Shown: in pieces, positions 11,761 through 19,895 of the stretch | Numbering within the stretch: position 1 is the stretch's first letter | Layout: each line of letters begins with the position of its first letter | Assembly (NCBI GenBank): GCA_905221605.1 | Contig: CAJNDS010002234.1 | Coordinates: 334,849 to 398,848 of the forward strand | Direction: 5' to 3' | DNA from: Symbiodinium natans | Taxonomy: Eukaryota > Sar > Dinophyceae > Suessiales > Symbiodiniaceae | Length of the DNA: 64,000 nt | The notes under the pieces: generated by a model | The model's input: the letters and a program-made list of their open reading frames with translations, nothing else | Databases searched by the model: none | Told to the model about the DNA's origin: nothing | Translations under genes and position numbers: made by a program

Positions 11761-12035
11761 GACCTGGGTCCCCCCAAACGTTTGCGGTTTCTGGGTTAAT
11801 ACAGACTCCTTAGGATGTATGTCGGGATGCTCAGATGTCCGAGAGCAGGACGCGCTCTGTCCAGGCTGTTCTAAATTTGGAGTTGCCTGTCTTGGTCTCC
11901 ACTCGGGTCCATTCCTTACAGAAGCCTTCTAGTTTTGGGCTCAGGGTTTAGGGTTGAGGATTTAGGAAAGTTTAGGGTTTAGGGTAGTTTAGGTTCAGGT
12001 TCTAGGGTTTAGGAGTTGTTGCGGTAACCACTGAA

Positions 12036-12135
12036 CGGGCCCAGAGTTGCATCAGCCCGGGAAGTATGCCCACCACAAGACCCCATTCCTTGCGGGAAGC
12101 CCTCACAGCGACTTGTTCAACTACATGAGTCTTTC
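12036..12135 (+). CDS. Possible exon of an unidentified gene
   Basis: One frame reads ELHQPGKYAHHKTPFLAGSP followed by HSDLFNYMSLSNN, bracketed by telomere-type sequence upstream and an element with family B end sequence (GTTTCGGAACCCCCC) at about 12219 downstream. Splice sites are not certain. Confidence 0.32.
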
Positions 12136-12621
12136 CAACAATAGTGGTGTCCCCTTGAAAACCCCAAATAGAACAGAATGCCCTTAAAAAGGTCTTCCCA
12201 AGAAGGGTACCCCTAGTTTCGGAACCCCCCCCCCCAATATTTTGGGGATCCCAGTGTAGAGGCGGTCCTGTTCCGATGAGTTACAAAACCCTAAACCTTA
12301 AACCACTTCATCGTGGGTCGTTCTATAAGGAGGGCTCCAGGAGTGTGTGGTTTAGGATTTTAGGGGTTAAGCTCCTTTGCAGGGCCTATTTTTTGAAGGT
12401 GATTTAGCTAGGCTAAAGACTCCTGACACATCCGAGAGGCTGAAACTCTGTGCAAGCTCTCCTGGGTGCTTTAGAGGGGGTTTGTTGTTCAGGATTTTGG
12501 GCAAAAAAACGCTCCAAACCTCAAAAGCACGTCATACTTTCAAGCAGCGGCTGCTGCTTCATGAACAAAACTTGTCCAGGGCATCAGAGAGTAGGTGCAA
12601 GGCAGGCTCTTTTCGCCCCAG

Positions 12622-13350
12622 GTGGTCACCAGCGCCGACATTCCCGCATGTCTGCTCTCTAGCCTCCTCATCCGCTCCAAGGCATGGCTATTGGGGTGCC
12701 TAAGTGGTTTTAGGGTGTTGGGGGCTTTGCGGGGGTTTCGAGGGTTCTGGGAAGGGGTGCAACCGTCATTGAGCTGTGACCATGTGATCGCAGCTTCACG
12801 CTCGTCTGCAAGTTGTCGTTCATCCCCAAGACCGAAAGCCGCAGGCATATGGTCACAGAGACAGCCTGTCCGCGCTGGCCATCGTGATTGCAATGCCGGG
12901 GCCATGTGTGCAATCGGATGCTGAGAGTTTCTCACCTTGCTGTTCCCACCGACTCAGAGAGCCACCCAGAAATGCGCACCTGCCCTCGCCCCTGATGGTC
13001 TCAGGCTGCTGCCCACACTCATCATCCTGGAGCTTGGGGACATCAGCATCGTCTCTGCCGCCATCTACGCGTCCTACCTGGCCAAGTGCGCCTCCAGGGA
13101 GCCACGACTCACCTGAAAGAAAGTAGCAGATAGTCTGATCACGCCCGAAGAAGTGATGCAGACAGTGGCAGTATTCCATTGCTAAGTTACTCGGAGGCCT
13201 GTGCCTTTGCAGGTGTGCCGTCACAGCGTTCTTCACAATTGCCTATGTCGCCAACTAAGGGGGCTGGGGTGCTATGCTCTGTTGTGCTGAATTGCCGACA
13301 AGACTGCTGAATTGTGCAAGGTCTACATCACAGAGATCTTTCCATCTGCA
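12622..13350 (+). CDS. MFS transporter, C-terminal half, five small exons
   Basis: Five exons join in one frame: 12622-12681 (VVTSADIPACLLSSLLIRSK), 12845-12894 (AYGHRDSLSALAIVIA), 13005-13085 (a hydrophobic helix, LLPTLIILELGD then a second), 13213-13246 (CAVTAFFTIAY) and 13321-about 13350 (VYITEIFPSA). Joined, they give the D/S-x-x-G-H-R-x-S-L loop after one helix and the Y-V-Y-x-x-E-x-F-P-[ST] motif, both typical of sugar, organic-ion and SV2-like major facilitator transporters. Donors are GC, GC, GT, GT and all acceptors are AG followed by G. The N-terminal half and the segment after FPSA were not found; an exon at 15300 could encode the last helix. Substrate unknown; membrane protein. 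Confidence 0.62.
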
Positions 13351-14209
13351 GGGACCTTAAACGAAACCTGAAACCCTAAACCCTAAACTTTCCTAAACCC
13401 TTAAGCCTGCAACCTTTGAAGCCTCACGCCTTGTCTTCTTGAGTCCTGGAGTTCTCTATTGTTTAGCGCTCCCTGAGGCTTATCGCTGCACGGCTGCATC
13501 CACGTGCATGGCTGGAGGCCGCAGTCTCTGTTGTTTTTCTCATATTCCTAGGCTTCGGCGCACTGCGCAAAGGGACAGAGAGCAGAGGGTGGGGGTGTGA
13601 TAGAACATTCCCTTGACTTTGCAGCTGGGTTCGCTCATGTATAGTTGCTGAACCCTGCCCAGACACTTAAAGTTGTACTTCCATTTTTCTGCACCTAATG
13701 TTGTTAAGAAGGTGAAGCAACAACAGAACTATTCTGATGTATCCGCAAGCCTTGCGTTCTGCACCGTAAATCCCATGGGGATTTATCTGAAGGCGTTTTG
13801 CACCCATGCTTGAAGGCATCTGAAGAAGTCTGCCGCAAGGAACATGCCCTGTGCTATTCAAAAACCCGATTGAGGCATATGGACCATCATCAAGCCATTT
13901 CAGGGCTCGTTTCGTTTCCCAGGTTCCATGCCAACGCCCTGACCACCCCAACCCAACGGCCCCAAGCCGGTCCGCGAACTCCCTTCCCAGGATCTCTACG
14001 AGTTAGCGTAGGGTTTGGGATGTGAAATTCGATGAGAAAGCTAAGGGTGGCAACATTACTTTGAGTACCACGTGAGGCAACTATGTGAGTCTGCGGGAGT
14101 CCCACCAATCTTAAGACCCTCGAAAGCCACTTCTGAAAAGAAATGTCGAGCAACCGCCCCATGACTCCATGGGTCTACTTCTACCACGTCAGGTTGGGTT
14201 TTGGGGTTT

Positions 14210-14340
14210 TTGTGGGGGGGGGGGGGGGGGTAGGGGGGGGTAGGGGGGGGTAGGGGGGGGTAGGGGGGGGTAGGGGGGGGTAGGGGGGGGGGTAGGGGGG
14301 GGTAGGGGGGGGTTAGGGGGGGGTAGGGGGGATGGGGGGT
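14210..14340. repeat. (TAGGGGGGG)n G-rich array
   Basis: About ten units of TA followed by 7-9 G, preceded by a G14 run. It looks like a G-expanded derivative of the telomere-type repeat and should form G-quadruplexes readily. Confidence 0.9.
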
Positions 14341-14451
14341 CTTTTTTTTGAAGGGTGCTCGAAGTCGAAAGCAAACGCCCAGCCAGCCGGATCGGCTGTG
14401 GGAGGCCCCAGGAGGGCGCTTTTCACTCGTTGGCGCCAGGGGGTGGTCTTG

Positions 14452-14545
14452 GTGTTGGTTCGCAGGGACTGAGGAATTAGGGCCTTATATATACCTTCAA
14501 GGGATGATGTAGGGACCTCATTCCCCAAGTCCCTACTAACCACAG
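14452..14545. mobile_element. Introner-like element, family A copy 2
   Basis: Starts TGTTGGTTCGCAGGGACTGA and ends GTCCCTACTAACCACAG. Both ends match copy 1 at 7201-7372, but the interior is shorter. It again carries CTAAC just before CACAG. Confidence 0.68.
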
Positions 14546-14864
14546 TAGAGAGGAGGGCTCATGGGTACTGTGTGGCTCTCGTCGGGTTAGAACAGCAGCT
14601 ACAGGAAGCGATGACGTTTAAGCGTGCAACGGGCCGGGAAAGTTCCCAAGGTTATGCTCGGCCAGGCACAGGTTTGCCTTTTGGTTTGAAGAAAAGATCC
14701 TCGTGTGTTTAGGGTTCAGGGTTTAGGGGGTTGCCTTACAACCCTGGCTCCGGCTACAACTCTGCGATTCCGACCCTAAGCCCTCAACCCGAAAACCCTA
14801 AGCCCTCAAACCCTAAAAGCCCGAAGCCCCTAAACCCTAGGCTATAAAACCCCTAAACCGAGAG

Positions 14865-14976
14865 GTTCGGGACCTCGCTTGCTGAGGTCTTGGCACCTCT
14901 GGCATTCGAGCTCTTGACCTCCGGGGGCGAGCTTCGGCTCGGACATCGGGGTTGCATTTCTGGAAAAACTAGCTAG
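14865..14976 (+). CDS. Possible terminal exon of an unidentified gene
   Basis: After CGAGAG the frame reads FGTSLAEVLAPLAFELLTSG, then GELRLGHRGCISGKTS and TAG. Upstream is degenerate telomere-type sequence. The composition is protein-like; family not recognised. Confidence 0.4.
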
Positions 14977-15028
14977 CTGCATGAAGCCTATAAATCGCAC
15001 CCTTGTAGGCTCAAAATGACACAAAAAA

Positions 15029-15074
15029 TCTCTCATTCTAAGGCCTTTGGGCCCAAACACCTTAGAATGAGAGA
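15029..15074. repeat. 46-base near-perfect palindrome
   Basis: TCTCTCATTCTAAGG at 15029-15043 is exactly complementary to CCTTAGAATGAGAGA at 15060-15074, and the centre contains the perfect palindrome TTTGGGCCCAAA. Only the two bases flanking the centre on each side fail to pair. Confidence 0.9.
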
Positions 15075-15299
15075 CCTCGGAGCCTTAGGGCAAACAGAGA
15101 GCCCCTCACAAGGCTCATAATTTGGATCAACCCCCGAGGTTGCTCTCCACGCGATTTCCAGAGGCGTCTGAGTAAGCCTACAAGCCTGCATTCCCCCCTT
15201 TCCCCCCCCCTCCAAAAAAAACACAAGGCACAGAAGAAAAATGTACAGAAGAGACAGAACAAAGCATCGCCCAAAACTCGTAGACCCTTGCAGCCTCAG

Positions 15300-15425
15300 G
15301 TCCACATCCCCTTCTGGCTCCTCTGCTCGCTGTTGTGCGTGGTCGCAGTCTTGGTGATCAAGCCGCTTGGTGGAAAGCTGCTCCTGAAAGGCGACGTGGT
15401 AACTTTCCGAAGCACTGAATCCTAA
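15300..15425 (+). CDS. Exon with a transmembrane helix
   Basis: After CCTCAG the frame reads VHIPFWLLCSLLCVVAVLVI, then KPLGGKLLLKGDVV and TAA at 15423-15425. A GT donor (GTAACT) before the stop is possible. The strongly hydrophobic run of about 18 residues suggests a membrane segment. By position and pattern (PF-helix-K-x-x-G-G-K-L) it could be the last helix of the MFS transporter at 12.6-13.35 kb; that is inference. Confidence 0.42.
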   Translation, partial: VHIPFWLLCSLLCVVAVLVIKPLGGKLLLKGDVVTFRSTES

Positions 15426-15453
15426 ACCACTCATGGCTCCACGTGTTCATGGC

Positions 15454-16420
15454 CGTGAGTACTGTCTGGAGACTGGCAAATTTTCGGAAACTCTGGTCTC
15501 TAGTCACGGCTGACCAAAGTCAACTGAGGGCCTTGTGTGAGGAACGGGAAGTCCGGAATATGGCATTTTTCAAGTGCAATTTCTGTCCGCGCTTTTTGAA
15601 AACCAGGAACCTCTGAGATTCCTTCATTTTTTTTGAATTGCGCGTAGAAAAATGCAGTTTCCCCTTAACAGCGATTTTGCAACTGGATTTTGACACTATT
15701 TTGAAACTAATTTGAAACTACGGAAACGAATTTGAAACTTGAAAAATGCGGCATTTCTGCTCTTTGGCGCTTGGCCACACCCGAGCAAGAGGAGAGCTTC
15801 GGCTTGAATCTGCCAAAGGTACATCTCCGACATTCTTCCCAAAAGCCATGCCAGCAACAACTCTTGCCAAGTCAGTAAAATATCTTGTCCGAGACTGTCT
15901 GGAGACTGGCAAATTTTCGGAAACTCTGGTCTCTAGTCACGGCTGACCAAAGTCAACTGAGGGCCTTGTGTGAGGAACGGGGGCAGAAAGTCCGGAATAT
16001 GGCATTTTTCAAGTTTCAAATTGTTTCCATAGTATCAAATTAGTTCCAATCAGTTTCAAATTAGTTTCAAAATCCGGTTGCAAAATCGCAGTTAAGGGGA
16101 ACTGCAATTTCTGTCCGCGCTTTTTGAAAACCAGGAACCTCTGAGATTCCTTCATTTTTTTTGAATTGCGCGTAGAAAAATGCAGTTTCCCCTTAACAGC
16201 GATTTTGCAACTGGATTTTGACACTATTTTGAAACTAATTTGAAACTACGGAAACGAATTTGAAACTTGAAAAATGCGGCATTTCTGCTCTTTGGCGCTT
16301 GGCCACACCCGAGCAAGAGGAGAGCTTCGGCTTGAATCTGCCAAAGGTACATCTCCGACATTCTTCCCAAAAGCCATTCCAGCAACAACTCTTGCCAAGT
16401 CAGTAAAATATCTTGTCCGA
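15454..16420. mobile_element. Duplicated inverted-repeat element, one copy missing an arm
   Basis: Two direct copies share GAGACTGGCAAATTTTCGG (about 15472 and 15900) and a long segment ending GTCCGAGACTGT. The second copy (about 15894-16420) contains arms over 100 bp long: the region around AGTTTCAAATTAGTTTCAA pairs with GAAACTAATTTGAAACT, and GCAGTTAAGGGGAACTGCA pairs with TGCAGTTTCCCCTTAACAG. The first copy lacks most of the left arm: its CATTTTTCAAG joins directly to TGCAATTTCTG. No transposase was seen. Short open frames inside (15746-15946 and the reverse) repeat with the element and are not trusted. Confidence 0.75.
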
Positions 16421-16423
16421 GAC

Positions 16424-16660
16424 TGTTGATGGACGAAATCTTGCATGACCCCCTACGTTACACGTGTGCGACGGTTGGTAATCGAGCTCCCCGCGCCCCT
16501 CGAATTTCAATGTTGTGTGCGCATATGGGTGATGCAGGATTTCGGTCATTCACACACATGCAATTTCGAAGCATTGCAAGGGTAGCAATGTTAAGATTCA
16601 GGGTTTGGAAGGGATGACCTGCATAATAAACGTGATGCAGGATTTCGTCCATCAACAGTA
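16424..16660. mobile_element. MITE-like element with 24-base terminal inverted repeats
   Basis: CTGTTGATGGACGAAATCTT at the left is matched by the reverse complement of GGATTTCGTCCATCAACAG at the right, about 24 bases with one mismatch. The 237 bp element has no coding capacity and abuts the end of the duplicated element before it. Confidence 0.75.
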
Positions 16661-16849
16661 TGTTTTGTACTCAGGGCTTCTGGGCTTTTGAGCTTCGGGG
16701 CATGGCTTTGGGGCTTTGGGGCTCTGGGGTTCTTGAGTTTTTTGTTTTGGGGTCTCTTCACTTGGGAGTCTTAGGGCAAGTAGCAGGGCAGCTTAGAGTT
16801 GAGGAATAGACTTCAAGGCTTTTTTCACATTCTTCAAAGTCCTCAAGCC

Positions 16850-16999
16850 TATGTTTGCGTTTCTGAAGTAGTGAGCCAGGCATCATTCCCCAAAATCGTT
16901 GCAGCAGATGAAGCAGGAGAACTGCTGATCATTTTGCAGGAGGTCACTGTAGAAGCCCATCTTAGAGCCCTGCTTTCTTTGTACCTGAAACCCAAATGA
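16850..16999 (+). CDS. Probable terminal exon of an unidentified gene
   Basis: An open frame reads VCVSEVVSQASFPKIVAADE, then AGELLIILQEVTVEAHLRAL, then LSLYLKPK and TGA at 16997-16999. The even spacing of Leu/Ile/Val suggests helices. A family B inverted-repeat element starts immediately after the stop. The 5' boundary is uncertain. Family not recognised. Confidence 0.45.
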   Translation, partial: YVCVSEVVSQASFPKIVAADEAGELLIILQEVTVEAHLRALLSLYLKPK

Positions 17000-17082
17000 G
17001 GGTTTCCGAAAAAATTGGGGTACCTTTTGGAGGGTCCCTTGAAGGGATTCTGGGTACCCCCTTTGGGAAATGCCCAAATAGC
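17000..17082. repeat. Inverted-repeat element, family B copy
   Basis: Begins GAGGGTTTCCGAAAAAATTG, carries GGGTACC-type inverted segments and ends near GCCCAAATAG. Related ends (GGTTTCCGAAA or its complement) occur at about 12219, 36108, 39702 and 47870. Confidence 0.5.
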
Positions 17083-17333
17083 CCAAGCTGACATGACCAG
17101 CGCTCCCACTAAGTCGCTGTTTGACCTTCGAGCTGAAAGGCGAACCGCTCGAGGCCGAATTTGGATGTGGGGTTGGGACGTGAGCCCTAAAATTGCTCCC
17201 AGTATCGATATGGTAAGGTGTGTACCAATATTGTGCGCAGGGATTCTTCCAGTCCACGAGTTCCAGCGAGTGGCCAGACCCTACAACCCCACAAGCCCGA
17301 AACCCCAAACCCTAATCAACATCCAGACCCCAG

Positions 17334-17399
17334 GATGTGATCCTCAAGGGCGGAGGCAACATCAAGCTGAAACGGCCCCGTGCCTGCAGACTAGCTTAG
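17334..17399 (+). CDS. Short possible terminal exon
   Basis: After GACCCCAG the frame reads DVILKGGGNIKLKRPRACRL then A and TAG. It is basic and glycine-rich. An exon about 100 bp upstream (after GTGCGCAG at about 17239) may precede it. Confidence 0.32.
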   Translation, partial: DVILKGGGNIKLKRPRACRLA

Positions 17400-17639
17400 A
17401 TAACGACAAATGAAGGGTAAGCCCAGAGGCTTAAGCTAAAGGAGGTCAGACTTCAGCCTTTCTTTCGGCTGCCCCGGCTCCTGTTCAACAACTTCGCATA
17501 TTTTCGGGCCACTCAATATAGGTTCCTAAAAACAACGTCCCAGAAGAACCTGGCTCAATGAGCTTAACTTTCTTCTATTCAGGCATTGAGGCCGAAGTTC
17601 TTGGATCCTGCTGGAAGCCCTTCTTACCCTGAACCAAAC

Positions 17640-17795
17640 CTTCCATATACATATTGACATTGAGAGTGATATAAGTATATCTATTTTATAGTCATATAGT
17701 TAGAACTATAACTATAACTATAACTAGATTTTCAGTTCTCTCTCTCTATATATATACACATACATTATACATAATATAAATGTATATATATATAT
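17640..17795. repeat. AT-rich simple repeats
   Basis: Contains (ACTATA)n, (CT)n and (TATA)n blocks. No coding signal. Confidence 0.8.
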
Positions 17796-17803
17796 GTGTG
17801 TAT

Positions 17804-17904
17804 GCATCCGATACTGAGGCCATCGCTGCTGACCCCGCCAGAGAGCAAAGCGGACAAGATGCGTACAGGGTGGGCCTTGCCAAGGGCTTCGCTTTGTCTT
17901 GCTG
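17804..17904 (+). CDS. Possible exon of an unidentified gene
   Basis: One frame reads ASDTEAIAADPAREQSGQDA, then YRVGLAKGFALSC and TGA. A second frame here is also open, so the choice is uncertain. Confidence 0.28.
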
Positions 17905-18221
17905 AGGGGTTAGGGTTGAGGGTTGGGAGGTTCCCCCTTAGACTATCAGTCCGTAATAGGGGTTATAGTTCCCCGATTAGAACATCTATCAGGGTTTAGG
18001 GTTTAGGGTTTAGGGTTTAGGGGAGTTTCTTGGGGGGAGTTTGGTGTGTTTGGGCTTCAGGGCTCCTTGCGGCTCCAAAGGGGGGTTTAGGGCTTCTAGG
18101 GTCTAGGGTTTCGAGGGCTTTGAGACTCCCTCTTGCTGCCACGCAGTCCCTAAACCCTAAACCCTAAACTCTAAACCCCCTCCAAGCCCTGGCCTAGCCG
18201 TCCGGCGACTTTCTTTTTCAG

Positions 18222-18272
18222 CTGCACAGTGCCAGGCACCGTGGCCGACACACGGCTTCAGCACAGGACCGT
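18222..18272 (+). CDS. Short exon ending at a telomere-repeat donor
   Basis: After TTTTTCAG the frame CTVPGTVADTRLQHRT runs to the sequence GTTTAGGG. The 5' splice site appears to be provided by a telomere-type unit. Family unknown. Confidence 0.34.
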
Positions 18273-18872
18273 TTAGGGTTTAGGGCCTATCTAAGCCCCA
18301 TCTAAGCCCCAAGCACTCAGGGTTGATGGTGTTTGGACTTCGGGAGCCCGTAAGCCGTGAACACCTACACCACCTGCTCGGACACGTAGAGGCTGACGCC
18401 CACAGAGCTGCCCTTGCGACCCGAAGCCCTGAACCCCCTGAGACCCCTAAACCCTAAACCCTAAACCCTAAACCCTAAACCCTGAGAGCCCTGAAGGGCC
18501 CCAACCCCCCGCAGCGCCTTCAGCTCACTAAAGCCCCTGAACCGCCTCTTGAGCTCTTAAACCCGCTGTACCGCCCTCAAAGCCAAAACCTACCCAAGAC
18601 CCTGTGAGCCCCCTAAACCCCTGCAACTTCTCAAGCCCCCCAAAAGCCCCCTCTACCTCTAAGGGTGGCAGAAGCCCTGAGCCCCACGCGTCCTTGCACA
18701 GGAGATCCACTGGAAGCAGGATGCAACTCAAAGCGCATAAGCTGCCGATTCATTGGCCGCTCGTGACATTCGCATCTGCGGTTCCCTCTGGGTTAAGGGT
18801 TCGGGATGTAGGGGTTCCCAAGACCGTTCAGAAACCCTACATTCAAAAAGTCGGGATGCATGTCATCAGCAG

Positions 18873-18967
18873 GCCTCGCGGATCTAGCTGTGGGCATGGC
18901 AGCAGCAACCTCCCAGGATGAATTTCCCAATTCTGGGCAAGCAGAATGCAACACCTCTCAATGCAGG
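18873..18967 (+). CDS. Exon of an unidentified gene
   Basis: Bounded by CAGCAG and a GTAAACG donor. The peptide is LADLAVGMAAATSQDEFPNS followed by GQAECNTSQCR. It reads as ordinary protein with an alanine-rich helix. Family not recognised. Confidence 0.4.
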
Positions 18968-19334
18968 GTAAACGTTAAGATTCTAGGGCTTAAGGAACTA
19001 AAGCTGCGCATTGTTCTGATTCATCCTGGAGCCTTACCTTCTCGCAAGTCTCTTGCCAAAAGGACGCTGACCACACTCCCGGCAGTGCCACTGCTTCTTT
19101 ACAATTGTGCTGAGAGAAGCCTCCCAACCCTAAATTTCAAACCCTAAACCCTGGACCCTCTGTGGCTTTGACTTGCAGATAGGTAGGACCCCAGCAGGAT
19201 GTGTGGTTTCGGGAGCCCTTCCTTGTGTCGCGCTCGCTCTGTGAGGTTTCGAGTTTAAGGGTTTATGAGGGTTCATAGTCCTGAACATCCAGGCGCTTCT
19301 AGCCTGTTCAGTTTCTTGCCTTGTGAACCTGCAG

Positions 19335-19625
19335 AGAAGTGGCTGGCCTTCCTGTGCCCGCATCTCAAGACAGATCGAGTTTTGAGAGATGGTGGTTCAG
19401 ACACATGCCCCACACGCAGAGTTGCAGCCTTTTCATAGACGCCCCCGAGAACAGGTCGAGCATGTGCCTACATGCCCATAGCCCATTTCAAGAGCAGTTC
19501 TTGCACTCGTTCCCAGATGTTCCCACACAAGTGTTGAACAACTACCTAGTATAGGTGTCCTCCTGCAGTGCCCACTTCCGTGGCGCTTCGCACGAAGGCT
19601 GGTGGCGGCGCACTTCCAGGATTAG
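19335..19625 (+). CDS. Two possible 3' exons upstream of ERH
   Basis: Exon 19335-19438 follows CTGCAG and reads EKWLAFLCPHLKTDRVLRDG then GSDTCPTRRVAAFS and TAG. A separate exon, 19569-19625, follows TCCTGCAG and reads CPLPWRFARRLVAAHFQD then TAG. They may be alternative ends or exons of two genes. The second ends only 270 bp before the ERH start codon. Confidence 0.36.
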
Positions 19626-19895
19626 GGTTTAGGTGCTCGAGCTGCGCAGTTGAGCATGGAAGCCTAAGCCAACATCGCCCAACCAACCCAGGACCTCGAC
19701 CCTCCCGCAAACAAGCGGTGGGGAGTCTGGCCTTTTTTTTCGCGGGCGGTCATAGTAAACCGTCAAACCAAAACTCACCAAGCCTGACTGGAGTAAAAGC
19801 CCTCAAAACATCCCAGAGGCCTTAACTGCCTCTTAAGCCCCAAAGCCCTCAACCCGAAACACCCGAAACCCCAAAGCCCCGAAAGCTCGGAGGCA

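Noticed and set aside
15746-16446. Small open frames repeated at 15.7 and 16.3 kb
   Set aside because: They lie inside the duplicated inverted-repeat element and carry no independent sign of selection.
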